DNA of 35,924 bases from JBBQKP01 sp038326995 (GTDB lineage: Bacteria > Planctomycetota > Phycisphaerae > Tepidisphaerales > Tepidisphaeraceae). The DNA lies in contig JBBQKP010000006.1 of assembly GCA_038326995.1 (NCBI GenBank), positions 1-35,924 of the forward strand. The letters are read 5' to 3'. Each line of letters opens with the position of its first letter. Positions within the stretch are counted from its first letter, which is position 1. Made by a program: the position numbers and the translations under genes. Below the pieces are notes generated by a model. It saw nothing but the letters and a program-made list of their open reading frames with translations. It did no database searches and had not been told where the DNA came from. Below are positions 7,733 to 16,367 of the stretch, one piece after another.

Positions 7733-9376
7733 TCAGGCTGCCAGAAGCGGAACGATGTTCGATGTCTCGGCGGAGATCGCTGCTGGAGCCCGCAGTGTTT
7801 CGGGGATCGGCATTTCGCCAACACTGGTGATGGTGTCGCGAATGACTTCGACGGGGATTGCGAGAAACGAATCCGCTAGCTCGGGGTCGAACTGTGTCCC
7901 GCTGCATCGCTGAATTTCCATACGTGCGACTTCGATCGGAAGCGCCTTGCGATAGGTTCGATTGCTGGTCATCGCATCGAAACAGTCGGCCAGACAAAGC
8001 AGACGCGCGAGAAGTGGAATCTGCACGCCTGACAATCGATCCGGGTATCCGCGTCCGTCGAATCGCTCGTGGTGATGTCGCACGCCTGGAACAAGATCTT
8101 CCACTTGTTTTACGTCTCGAAGAATCTTCGCACCGATTTCGACGTGGTCCTTCATCTGCTCGAACTCTTCGGCAGTGAGTTTGCCAGGCTTCTGCAGCAC
8201 CGTTTCGGGTACGCCGATCTTGCCCACATCGTGCAGCAGGCCGGCCATGTAAACTCGTTCACAGAAACTCGCGGGCAATTGCGCCTGAACTGCGATTTGA
8301 CGCGCGAGCAGCGCCACTCGCTGACTATGGCCGCATGTGTAAGCGTCCTTTGCATCGACGGCACTTGTGAGACTATGGAGCAGCCCCATGACGAGTGAGT
8401 TCAAATCGGAGAACAGTCCGGCGTTCTCCAGAAACACGCCCGTTTGATTCGCGATAGACAAAAGGAGCTTGCTGTCGGCCGTACTAAACTCGTCGCCGAT
8501 TTTGTCGAAGCTGACGATTGCGCCCAGCAGCAAGTCTTGTCGCATGACCGGCACTGCGAGCATTCGCGTGACGAAGGGAGAGACATATTCGAATTCACTG
8601 GTGCGAATCTGGTTGATGACCATCGCCACCTGCTTCTCGCGAAGCACGCGCGTGATATCAAGTCCCAGCCGCGCAACGATGTGCCCGGGAAGTTTAATGT
8701 CTCCGCTGATTTCGAACGAATCGTCTCCGGGCGCACCCAGTTGCAGCATCACGCCCATACCCCGCACATTGGCGACTTGCATCACCTCTAAGCAGAGATC
8801 CTGCAGATATCGTTTGGGCTGCTGATTGACCGTCATGCCGCCACTAAGGTGATAGATCAGCGAGACTTCCTCGTAGGAATTTCCCAGCTGCATCGAAAGA
8901 CTTTCCACCTCGGCCGAGAGCGCTACATTGCGAAGCGATTCCACAAGCCGCGCGTGAACCAATCCCGCCAGGACGAGCATGTCCCGCTCCTGATGAACTC
9001 CCGCTGTTTCGTGCTGAAGCGGTGCGGCCAGGACCGGATGCATGCCCGACGATCTTTCAAGCGGAGGCATGACCACCAGACGAAGCAAACCCAACTGACA
9101 CGTGGTAAATAGCCGTTCGGTTGTGACAATTGACGACCATCTCACGCCCTTGAATCCATCATCCGCCTGCTGATTAATGGAATCGACAACTGCACTTCGC
9201 CAGTCTATTTCGATCTGATCATTTCCTGCGTTACCGATCACCCCGAGCCACGCCCCGGCGGTACGAAGCTGCCGGGCCGTCTGCTCCAGCTCGCGACAAA
9301 GGTCGGCATCGAGCTCGGTTTTAGAGTCGGTGCCGTAGCTGGCTTTAGAGGCGAAGTTGTCAGGATGATCGGCCAT
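7733..9376 (-). CDS. GAF plus HD-GYP cyclic-di-GMP phosphodiesterase
   Basis: A 547-residue cytoplasmic signalling protein with no membrane segment. Residues about 165-325 form a GAF-like sensor region that includes RMLAVPVMRQDLLLGAIVSFDK. The C-terminal HD-GYP domain (about 335-510) starts at DAKDAYTCGHSQRVA, has HDVGKIGVP near residue 380, then HHHERFDGRGYP near 433, and DCFDAMTSNRTYRKAL. All metal-ligand positions of the family and the GYP tripeptide are present, so hydrolysis of c-di-GMP is expected. The gene starts 11 bp after the receiver gene ends, suggesting the lone receiver works with it, like a split RpfG. The activity call is good; the target is inferred from the operon. Confidence 0.92.
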   Translation of the reverse strand: MADHPDNFASKASYGTDSKTELDADLCRELEQTARQLRTAGAWLGVIGNAGNDQIEIDWRSAVVDSINQQADDGFKGVRWSSIVTTERLFTTCQLGLLRLVVMPPLERSSGMHPVLAAPLQHETAGVHQERDMLVLAGLVHARLVESLRNVALSAEVESLSMQLGNSYEEVSLIYHLSGGMTVNQQPKRYLQDLCLEVMQVANVRGMGVMLQLGAPGDDSFEISGDIKLPGHIVARLGLDITRVLREKQVAMVINQIRTSEFEYVSPFVTRMLAVPVMRQDLLLGAIVSFDKIGDEFSTADSKLLLSIANQTGVFLENAGLFSDLNSLVMGLLHSLTSAVDAKDAYTCGHSQRVALLARQIAVQAQLPASFCERVYMAGLLHDVGKIGVPETVLQKPGKLTAEEFEQMKDHVEIGAKILRDVKQVEDLVPGVRHHHERFDGRGYPDRLSGVQIPLLARLLCLADCFDAMTSNRTYRKALPIEVARMEIQRCSGTQFDPELADSFLAIPVEVIRDTITSVGEMPIPETLRAPAAISAETSNIVPLLAA

Positions 9377-9387
9377 GATTGTAAACT

Positions 9388-9774
9388 TCAGGCGGCGATT
9401 CCGAGGGCTTCGTTCACCAGTCCGAGCAGATTTCGCGGACTGAATGGCTTGCTGATCTGCATGCGAATTCCACTTTCGCGGACGTCTGCTTCGTTGAGGT
9501 TGTAACCGCGTGCGCTAAGCAGAATCGCCGGAATGTTGCGGCACGTCTCGCTCTGCCTCAGACGACTCGCGACTTCAAGCCCGTTCAAGCCAGGCATGTG
9601 ATAATCGGTGATGAGAAGGTCTGGCTTTTCCGCCAAGGCCATCTCCAGAGCTTCGTTCCCATCCCGAGCGCAGAGAACGCGAAACCCGGCATTCTTAAGT
9701 TTCAATGACACTACATTGAGGATGTGAGATTCATCATCTGCGATGAGGACGGTCTTTTGTGCTGTATCTGACAT
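9388..9774 (-). CDS. Stand-alone response regulator receiver
   Basis: A 128-residue CheY-like receiver with no output domain. The acidic pair is Asp13-Asp14, the phosphoacceptor Asp57 is in LLITDYHMPGLNG, the switch residue Ser87 is in ILLSA, and Lys109 is in SKPF. Everything needed for phosphorylation is present. It lies 33 bp after the histidine kinase gene and 11 bp before the HD-GYP gene. The likely route is kinase to receiver to HD-GYP protein or pilus motor, by protein contact. This wiring is inferred from gene order. Confidence 0.92.
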   Translation of the reverse strand: MSDTAQKTVLIADDESHILNVVSLKLKNAGFRVLCARDGNEALEMALAEKPDLLITDYHMPGLNGLEVASRLRQSETCRNIPAILLSARGYNLNEADVRESGIRMQISKPFSPRNLLGLVNEALGIAA

Positions 9775-9807
9775 GATGGCTTTCTTGTTCTTTCAACGGA
9801 CCCGAAC

Positions 9808-11235
9808 TCAGCACAAATCGAGTTCAAATCCGAATGAGCTGCCTTTCCCCTGTTCACTCGTCACGACCATCGTGCCTTTATGGACCGTCTCGATGATGTT
9901 TTTCACCAGCGAAAGACCCAGGCCTGTTCCTTTGGCGACATTTTTGTTCGCCTCGACTCTAAAGAACTTATCGAACACAAACGGCAGGTCCTTTGCTGGA
10001 ATCCCGACGCCTGTATCAATAATCCGGACCGCCACCTTCTTTGCCGATTCATCGACCATCGTCCGCAGCGTCACAGTCCCGCCGCTGGGCGTGTACTTCA
10101 CCGCGTTACTCAATAGATTGAGCACGGCCTGATAGAGCATGTCCTTATCGGCAAGCGTCTGATAAAACGCCGGTTCGAGCTGCTCTTCGATCTTGACGTT
10201 CCGCAACTTCGCTTGCGAACTGATCACATCCAAAGCTTCCTTACAGACCACCGTCACGCTGAGTGGGATTCGCTTGATCTCAAGCAGGCCGCTCTCGATA
10301 CGGCTGATGTTCAGGATGTTGTCAATCAGCCTGCCGAGCCGCACGGACTCCGCCATGATGATATCGTGAAATTCGCGCCTGGTTTTCTCGTCATCGGCCT
10401 CTCCGTCGATGAGCATCTCCACGTACGCCCGGATGCTCGCCAGCGGGGTTCGAAGTTCATGACTGACGGAACTGACGAAGTCGTTTTTCATCCGCGCGAT
10501 TTCGATCTCTCGAGTGGAATCGTGCAGCACGCTGACCACCCCGCCGCTCTCGCCCTGACTGTCGCGAATGTTGCTGAGCGTGACGCGATAGATTCGGTCC
10601 TGACCGTTTCGCCGGACGCGGTGCTCGATCACACGCCGTTCATTTGCTGCTTTACCAAGCCGCACATCCCGGATCATGCCGACGAGTTGCGGGTCGTTCA
10701 CCACGCGATCGACAGGCCGACGCTGCGCTTCGACCTTATCAAAGCCCAGGGCACGCGATGCGGAATCGTTGGCGAGAAGCACCTCGTCAAAACGGTCAGT
10801 CACCAGGACGGCGTCGTCGATCGAGTGAATGATCGCCTCGGCCTGACGCCGCTGACTCGTCGCCACCTTAAGCTGTATCTGCAGTTCCTTGGTTGCACTC
10901 AGTGCGTCCTTTGTATGCCTCTCGGCCGAGCCGAGTGCGTCATTGAACGAGGTCACCAGTTCGCCCAGCAGATCGTCCGACGACACCAAACGCTGCCTCG
11001 CCTCACTCGGACCGGCCGCAAGTTCATTCGACTGCCTCGACAGCGCCTTCACAGACCTTCGCAGTGATACGAAGTGAACCAACCCACAGCAGCAGCCGAC
11101 CACAAGCAGCGCGAAACCGCTGACGGTGGTGGGCGAAATTAATAACATGGAAGGATCGATGTCTGCTATCAGACACGCGAGTCCACCTGTTACGCCCAGG
11201 GGGGCTATCCACTCAAACCATCGCTTGATCGCCAC
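9808..11235 (-). CDS. Membrane sensor histidine kinase with PAS domain
   Basis: A 475-residue kinase. The start is GTG at 11235, preceded by AGAGGTG. Two membrane helices (about 10-28 and 35-57) with almost no periplasmic loop suggest sensing within the membrane or cytoplasm. A HAMP/coiled-coil segment (about 58-130), a PAS domain (about 130-245), HisKA with the phosphoacceptor histidine in SVSHELRTPLASIR near 261, and HATPase_c with NLLSNAVKY, DTGVGIP and GTGLGLSLVK follow. It resembles the PhoR/WalK architecture. It is separated from the TPR gene upstream by 151 bp, the longest gap inside the train, which could house an internal promoter. The receiver gene immediately downstream is its probable partner. 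Confidence 0.93.
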   Translation of the reverse strand: MAIKRWFEWIAPLGVTGGLACLIADIDPSMLLISPTTVSGFALLVVGCCCGLVHFVSLRRSVKALSRQSNELAAGPSEARQRLVSSDDLLGELVTSFNDALGSAERHTKDALSATKELQIQLKVATSQRRQAEAIIHSIDDAVLVTDRFDEVLLANDSASRALGFDKVEAQRRPVDRVVNDPQLVGMIRDVRLGKAANERRVIEHRVRRNGQDRIYRVTLSNIRDSQGESGGVVSVLHDSTREIEIARMKNDFVSSVSHELRTPLASIRAYVEMLIDGEADDEKTRREFHDIIMAESVRLGRLIDNILNISRIESGLLEIKRIPLSVTVVCKEALDVISSQAKLRNVKIEEQLEPAFYQTLADKDMLYQAVLNLLSNAVKYTPSGGTVTLRTMVDESAKKVAVRIIDTGVGIPAKDLPFVFDKFFRVEANKNVAKGTGLGLSLVKNIIETVHKGTMVVTSEQGKGSSFGFELDLC

Positions 11236-11357
11236 ATTTCACCTCTTGACCGATCTTGAACAGGCGGGCCACGTCGCTGTGCGCCCGCTCGCATTTTCTC
11301 CGAACCAGAAGACACCTCAGACAAGGCTCATGCCGAACTTTTCGTGCGGCACGAGTC

Positions 11358-11389
11358 GTTTCAGACCGTTGTTTCAGTCCGCTGTTTCA
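11358..11389 (-). repeat. Three GTTTCA motifs at 13-bp spacing
   Basis: GTTTCA occurs at 11358, 11371 and 11384, an exact 13-bp period, in the gap between the TPR gene and the histidine kinase gene; the last copy overlaps the TPR stop codon. The flanks are only partly conserved. It may be a degenerate tandem repeat or a chance pattern. Confidence 0.3.
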
Positions 11390-12586
11390 ACGAGGAACAC
11401 TTTGCAATATCGAACGCGCGAGTGCGTCATTCGGATCGACAGAAAGTGCCATCGCGAGCGCGGCCTTCGCTTCCTTCGCCCGGCCGAGCCTCGACTCCGC
11501 AAGGCCCAGCATCACAAGAGCTGTTCCGTTTGCCGGCTGCATGACCAGCACACGCTCGGCGGCAGTTTTCGCTTCGGCCCATTTCGCCTGCTTGATCGCC
11601 AATGTTGTTTGAAGCAACGAAACTTCCATCGACTCGATCGGCGCCGCGGCCGACAGCGTTGCGGCCCGTGATAAGGCCACCTGCGCCCGCGCAAAGTCGC
11701 CTATCGCCATCGACGTTTTGGCAATGCCGATGTGCGAAGACGATTGTCTCGCATCGAGCGTCGACGCACGTTCGAAGCTCGACCTGGCTTCGCCGAAATT
11801 TCCCTGCTCCATCTCGCAGTTACCAATCGCCAGATGCAGATCACCACGTTTTGCGAACTCGGGCTTGACGATCAACCGCTGCAACACCAGTGCGGCCTCG
11901 CCGAAACGCTTGCCGCGATAGAACGCGATGGCAAGCCGCTCTCGAACCGCATCGTCGCCGCTCTCGAGCACGGTCGCTTGACGGTACAGATCAATCGCAC
12001 GCGTCAGATCATTGCCTTCGTTTCGTCGTTCAAGAAGTTGTGCGAGCACATCGCGGATCGGCGCGCTTGATTCAAAAAATACGACGCGCTTCTCAAGAAG
12101 TGCGATCGCTTCGTCCACTCGTTCCATTTCGACCAGCGTTTCCGCCTCGGCCATCGTGAAGGCGAGGTCGCTGGGCTTCTTCGTCGATGCCGCACGATAG
12201 TTCGCCAGTGCCAACTCCGGCCGTTGCCACCGCTGATTCACCACGCCCAGCAGATAATCAATTTCAGGATTGGTCTGATCCAGCTCGGCCGCCTGCTTGA
12301 GCGACGCCTGGGCTGTCTCGAGCTTTCCCTCCTCGATTGCGATCTGCGCACTCAGAATGAATGCGCTTGATCGCGCGTTTGATGTCGCCAGCGCCTTATC
12401 GATTGACTGTCTGGCTTGCTTGAGATTGCCTGAGAAGAATTGATCGCGAGCAATTCCTTCTGAGACACCCGCGCGGGCGTTCGTCCAGTTGTCTTTTGCT
12501 TCCTGGCTCGCGGTCTTGTTCTTCGACGCGCAGCCTGAGATGAGAAGTGTCGCTGTGATCGCTTTGAATAGGCTTGTGTATTTCAT
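11387..12586 (-). CDS. TPR-repeat lipoprotein (pilotin/MshN-like position)
   Basis: A 399-residue lipoprotein. The N-terminus MKYTSLFKAITATLLISGC has a lipobox with Cys19. From about residue 45 to the end there are consecutive tetratricopeptide-type helical pairs, for example near ARQSIDKALATSNARSS, AQASLKQAAELDQTNPE, EALVEMERVDEAIALLE, FGEARSSFERASTLDARQ and AKAALAMALSVDPNDALA. TPR lipoproteins assist outer-membrane secretin assembly in type IV pilus systems (PilF/PilW, Tgl), and MSHA loci carry the TPR gene mshN beside the secretin. It lies 24 bp downstream of the secretin gene, with AGGA before the ATG. A secretin assembly or scaffold role is likely but inferred. Confidence 0.85.
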   Translation of the reverse strand: MKYTSLFKAITATLLISGCASKNKTASQEAKDNWTNARAGVSEGIARDQFFSGNLKQARQSIDKALATSNARSSAFILSAQIAIEEGKLETAQASLKQAAELDQTNPEIDYLLGVVNQRWQRPELALANYRAASTKKPSDLAFTMAEAETLVEMERVDEAIALLEKRVVFFESSAPIRDVLAQLLERRNEGNDLTRAIDLYRQATVLESGDDAVRERLAIAFYRGKRFGEAALVLQRLIVKPEFAKRGDLHLAIGNCEMEQGNFGEARSSFERASTLDARQSSSHIGIAKTSMAIGDFARAQVALSRAATLSAAAPIESMEVSLLQTTLAIKQAKWAEAKTAAERVLVMQPANGTALVMLGLAESRLGRAKEAKAALAMALSVDPNDALARSILQSVPR

Positions 12587-12610
12587 TTTGAGTTCCTGAA
12601 TTGTGTTGAA

Positions 12611-14932
12611 CTATCGAACATCGATCTGAACGACTGTCGGCTTCGCGGGCTGAGGCGACGCCTTGAAGCGCTGCGGCGCGGCCGGTTCGATTAGCCTGTC
12701 AATCGCCATCCAGGCGACTGAATCATTCATCGCCACCAGGCCGTCTTCCGCGAGGGTTGTTACAGATCGGAACACGTGCACCGATGAGATGCGAATCGCG
12801 GATCGCAGTGCGGCACGGCTCGCGCTTCGGCTTATTGCTCCGGCGTTCTCTCGCTTTAGTTTCACGTCTGAGGAGATCGGGCGTGTCGTAGCGCCTGATG
12901 TCGAGAGTGGCATGGGGATGATCGCATTCTGCTGCACCGCCGGTGCACCTGGCTGTTGTGACTCGGCTTTGATCAGCTCTCGTACGAATCGCCGAGTGGC
13001 CGAGCTGTCGATGCTCGTCACGACGCGGCCGGTGACTTGTCGTTTGAGGTCGGTCGCTTCGACGAACGTCGGATTAAGATTCGTCGCCGCATTCAGATTG
13101 AAGAGGACCGAAGACTTATTGGGGTTGGGCTTGGCGAGTTCACGCGTCGCACGGTCGTAGAAACTTTCGCTGAGTCGTTCTCTGCCCCAGGGCATCAATC
13201 CGCGCCGCAGACCGACGCGCATTGATTCGAGGCGATCCAGCGCCTTTAACGATTCTTCAGAATACACAGCGTCGTCTTTGATGATGTGTGGCGTGAGCAG
13301 CACGATGATTTCTTCACGAAGCGCGCTGTCGTTTTGCCTGCGGAACAGCGCGCCCACACCGGGCACGTTACCCAGCCCGGGAACCTGGTTGCGAATTCGC
13401 TCGGAACGGTCGCGGAACAGACCGCCGATCACGACGGTGTGGCCGTCGCGTACGACGATGTTGGTGGTAATGTTTGCGGTGCTGGCGGTGGGCACCTGAG
13501 TCTCGGCGTCGATGATGCCGTCGGATTGTTCGGGGCGAACTTCCATGCGGATGAATCCGTCATCGCCGATGAACGGCCTGAAGCTGAGGATGGTTCCGGT
13601 GTCGAGGAAGTTGACCGAGCCGACCGTCGATTCGCCGCCCGAGCCGATCGTGGTCGCGTCGCGATAGCCCAGTCGCTGGCCGACCTGAACGCGGCCCTGG
13701 TGTCGATTGCTGACCAGCACCTTGGGATTGGCGAGCACGGTCGTATTGGTGTTCTGTTCGAGTGCGGTGAGGAAGATACCGATATTGTCTTTCACCACGC
13801 CCATCCGCAGGCCGCTTCCGCCGGTTGATATTGACGCATAGCCTCGGCTGGCGAGGTCGCCACTGGTTGAGGATGCCGTCGTATTTCCCGGGATGTTGGA
13901 TGTCAGGCCCGGGCCGCTCGCGCCATTTTGCCCGAACTGCAGTGTCGAGAAATCGATCCCGCCCAGGACGGAAAAGTCCACGCCCAACTGATTCGTGTCG
14001 TCAAGCCTTGCCGTGACGATCGTTGCCTCGACCAACACCTGCTGCGGCCGCTTGTCGATCTCGGCGATGATGCGACGTGCCTCTTCGATCTTTTCTTCAA
14101 AATCTGTCACGACCACCAGTTCCGCAGTTGCGTAGGTGTTGCCTGTCGTGTCGGAGTTGGTCGAGACGCCCGCCTGACTGGGCGACATCTGCTCGATTCG
14201 TGAACCATCACCCAGAACCTGCTTGAGAATCTTGACCACATCGACGGCGGGCGTGTAGTTGAGTCTGAACACTTCACTCTTGCGGACGCGTTTGGCTTCT
14301 TCCTGCTGTTGAATTTCCTGTGCGGTATAGACGTAGACGAAGTTGCCTTCTTCGCGATAGGCGTACCCGTTGGAGTGAAGGATCGCATCGAGCGCTTCAC
14401 GCACCGTCACGCCGTACAGATTCGCGGTGATGGTGCCCTTCACTTCTTTGCTGGCGACGATGTTCTTTCGAGATTGAAGCGAAAGCATTCGAAGCACCTC
14501 GACCAGCTCTGCGTCGCTGACGTGAATCTCGACGGTGCCGACGTCGGCGTTGTAGCTTACGTCCTCCGGCGAGACGGGTTTGCCGGCGCGCTGAGTTTCG
14601 AGCACCGTCGGAGCGGGCGCGGTCCCATCAACACCACTGCCAGCACCACTGTCCGCGAACGGATCGGCCGCTGGACGAGTAGGCGGACGAGACGCGGGAG
14701 GGATTAATGCGGGAGGACGAGCTGCGGGCGGTCGCAACTCAGGCGGGCGCGTCTCAGGCATTTTCGAACCGGGCAAAGTCGTCCCGCCCGATTCTCTTAC
14801 CTGTTCGGCAGAACTGGTCTGAGCCGCTATCGCCACAGGACCGGAATAAACGGACGACGCGGCCAAAAAAAAGAGCCCGACTTTTTTAGCCAGGATTCTT
14901 CGTGCCTGATTTCTTTGCGACAGTTTTCGCAT
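12611..14932 (-). CDS. Outer-membrane secretin (GspD/PilQ/MshL type)
   Basis: A 773-residue secretin forming the outer-membrane exit channel. The ATG at 14932 (MRKLSQRNQARR) has AAGGTG six bases upstream; a GTG at 14962 would add ten residues. A signal peptide is followed by a proline-rich stretch (about 50-95) with repeated RPP triplets. The STN domain is near 120-205 (VSDAELVEVLRMLSLQS). The N1-type domain has VDVVKILKQVLGDGSRI, then LVEATIVTARLDDTNQLGVDF. The secretin core runs about 375-555 with ANPKVLVSNRHQG, VGQRLGYRD, VVIGGLFRD and VPGLGNVPGVGALFR, ending at LTPHIIKDD. About 220 further residues of unknown function follow, longer than usual. The secretin call is secure. Confidence 0.95.
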   Translation of the reverse strand: MRKLSQRNQARRILAKKVGLFFLAASSVYSGPVAIAAQTSSAEQVRESGGTTLPGSKMPETRPPELRPPAARPPALIPPASRPPTRPAADPFADSGAGSGVDGTAPAPTVLETQRAGKPVSPEDVSYNADVGTVEIHVSDAELVEVLRMLSLQSRKNIVASKEVKGTITANLYGVTVREALDAILHSNGYAYREEGNFVYVYTAQEIQQQEEAKRVRKSEVFRLNYTPAVDVVKILKQVLGDGSRIEQMSPSQAGVSTNSDTTGNTYATAELVVVTDFEEKIEEARRIIAEIDKRPQQVLVEATIVTARLDDTNQLGVDFSVLGGIDFSTLQFGQNGASGPGLTSNIPGNTTASSTSGDLASRGYASISTGGSGLRMGVVKDNIGIFLTALEQNTNTTVLANPKVLVSNRHQGRVQVGQRLGYRDATTIGSGGESTVGSVNFLDTGTILSFRPFIGDDGFIRMEVRPEQSDGIIDAETQVPTASTANITTNIVVRDGHTVVIGGLFRDRSERIRNQVPGLGNVPGVGALFRRQNDSALREEIIVLLTPHIIKDDAVYSEESLKALDRLESMRVGLRRGLMPWGRERLSESFYDRATRELAKPNPNKSSVLFNLNAATNLNPTFVEATDLKRQVTGRVVTSIDSSATRRFVRELIKAESQQPGAPAVQQNAIIPMPLSTSGATTRPISSDVKLKRENAGAISRSASRAALRSAIRISSVHVFRSVTTLAEDGLVAMNDSVAWMAIDRLIEPAAPQRFKASPQPAKPTVVQIDVR

Positions 14933-14972
14933 GACGTTCACCTTAAATCCCCAATTTTGCACACCGATTTCG

Positions 14973-14996
14973 ATCAGTCGGATACGCCCGACTGAT
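14973..14996 (-). promoter_or_regulatory. Hairpin in the leader of the secretin gene
   Basis: ATCAGTCGG at 14973-14981 pairs perfectly with CCGACTGAT at 14988-14996 over a 6-nt loop. It lies in the 92-bp gap between the PilP-like gene and the secretin gene, about 40 nt before the secretin ATG. It could set mRNA stability or relative expression. There is no T-run, so full termination is unlikely. Confidence 0.5.
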
Positions 14997-15024
14997 TAAC
15001 TTCACTCACCAACTCATTTGACAT

Positions 15025-15762
15025 TCACCTGCCTCGCGGGCGTTCCTTTAATCGAGGCTTCTCTTCGTCCAGCAGCAGTTCGATCGTCACTGGAGCGCCC
15101 TTGACCATCGCAGTGAGGTCTACGCCTCTGGCGTCAAGTCGGACCACGGTGAAGACGATCCCGTTATCCTGCAAGCCGCTCGATTTGCCGCGAATTCGAT
15201 CGCCGCGCCTTACGACCCGCCCGCTGATTATCGCAGTCGGATCCTTTCCAAGAACGGTCGACTGCAGCCGAAATCCGACAGCACCTTCGACGACGCGAAT
15301 CTGGTCCTCGCGGCTCTGCCTCTGTTGATCGGCTCTATCAGCGAGCGACTTTTCAAGTTGCTTCCAGAATGAATCGTTTCGTCGATCCACATCAGCAGTG
15401 ATCTGCGGCGCGATGACCGCATGCCGCGGATAACTATCGGCCCTTATCGCGAAAATATTTCTAGACATTTCTGTAAAAGGTTGCTCCAACCAGATCTCGA
15501 CCTGGCGAAGTCCCGAATCCGTCGGGTTCGTAAATTGATTCGAAGGATTACCCCTTGAAGCCGCCATTTGAGGGTCGACGCCCACAGCCGAACCAGACAC
15601 GCCAGTCACGGCGGCCGAGGCGGATTTACTTTCTGCCTTGAACGCATATCGTCCGGCGGTCGCTATCAAAACCAGGAGCAAACCCAGAAGCGCTACGGAC
15701 TTCTTAGGGTCACTCCTGACCTGCTCGGGCAGTCGATCGAGAATGTGTTTAGGAATTTCCAT
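15025..15762 (-). CDS. PilP/GspC-like inner-membrane linker protein
   Basis: A 245-residue bitopic protein: a short cytoplasmic N-terminus (MEIPKHILDRLPEQ), one membrane helix at about 23-42 (SVALLGLLLVLIATAGRYAF) and a periplasmic remainder. The C-terminal part (about 155-235) has the homology-region pattern of GspC/PilP: LQSTVLGKDPTAIISG, RGDRI, then VVRLDARGVDL. In these systems the protein joins the inner-membrane alignment complex to the secretin. Its position between the PilO-like gene (50 bp upstream) and the secretin gene (92 bp downstream) fits that job. Sequence similarity is modest, so the call rests on topology, the short beta-strand pattern and gene order. Confidence 0.7.
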   Translation of the reverse strand: MEIPKHILDRLPEQVRSDPKKSVALLGLLLVLIATAGRYAFKAESKSASAAVTGVSGSAVGVDPQMAASRGNPSNQFTNPTDSGLRQVEIWLEQPFTEMSRNIFAIRADSYPRHAVIAPQITADVDRRNDSFWKQLEKSLADRADQQRQSREDQIRVVEGAVGFRLQSTVLGKDPTAIISGRVVRRGDRIRGKSSGLQDNGIVFTVVRLDARGVDLTAMVKGAPVTIELLLDEEKPRLKERPRGR

Positions 15763-15812
15763 TCGAAGAGGCTAAGGACTATTTGCTTTACTTCAGTCGT
15801 TCATGGCGACAT

Positions 15813-16367
15813 CTACTCTTCGGTGCTGAAGAGGCTTAGTGATAGCGAAACTCTGACGGTCCCTTGTCTGGAGTCGATGGTGTCAATCTTGAGACGCCTG
15901 ACGCGTGTAAGCCGATCGATCGACTCGAGCCGTCTGAGGAATCGGGCCGCGTCGTCGAAGCCCGCTTCGAACGTGACATCGGTGGGCCATTCGCGGCAAG
16001 TTGCCAGAGAAATTGAAGAGCGTTGATTCAGGGTGTACTTGCGAATGCCGGTCGCATCGCCGAGGCCGGAGAGCTGTTCATGAAAGGCGGGGAGTTCCTT
16101 CCTGCCGCTCAGAGGTTTGAAACGTTTCAGCTGTCGCTCGAGCTTCTCGACTTCAGCACGGACAGAGTCGAGCGAGCTGGCACGTTGTCGGTCTTCATCT
16201 AGTTGCAACTGCGCGTCCGACATGTCGTCGATGATTTGAGCCCGTGCCAAGGAAGCGGGTCGGTAGACCGCCAGGTACGACGCGGCGCAGACCAATAGCA
16301 GACTCACGCCCAGCACGCGTTGAATGCGGCGGTCGATCGATTTTCGCTGCATGAGCAACGTATTCAT
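15813..16367 (-). CDS. PilO/GspM-like alignment protein
   Basis: A 184-residue bitopic protein with an N-terminal membrane helix (about 17-35, RVLGVSLLLVCAASYLAVY), a coiled-coil (about 45-85, rich in D, E, R and Q) and a small C-terminal ferredoxin-like domain (about 100-180). This is the standard PilO/GspM layout. The ATG at 16367 overlaps the stop of the PilN-like gene by 4 bp, implying translational coupling. With the PilM-, PilN- and PilP-like proteins it would form the inner-membrane alignment complex beneath the secretin. Sequence alone is weak evidence; topology, size and context make the call. Confidence 0.78.
   Translation of the reverse strand: MNTLLMQRKSIDRRIQRVLGVSLLLVCAASYLAVYRPASLARAQIIDDMSDAQLQLDEDRQRASSLDSVRAEVEKLERQLKRFKPLSGRKELPAFHEQLSGLGDATGIRKYTLNQRSSISLATCREWPTDVTFEAGFDDAARFLRRLESIDRLTRVRRLKIDTIDSRQGTVRVSLSLSLFSTEE

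Noticed and set aside
10213..11067. Plus-strand ORF of 284 codons
   Set aside because: Antisense shadow of the histidine kinase gene; no domain seen.
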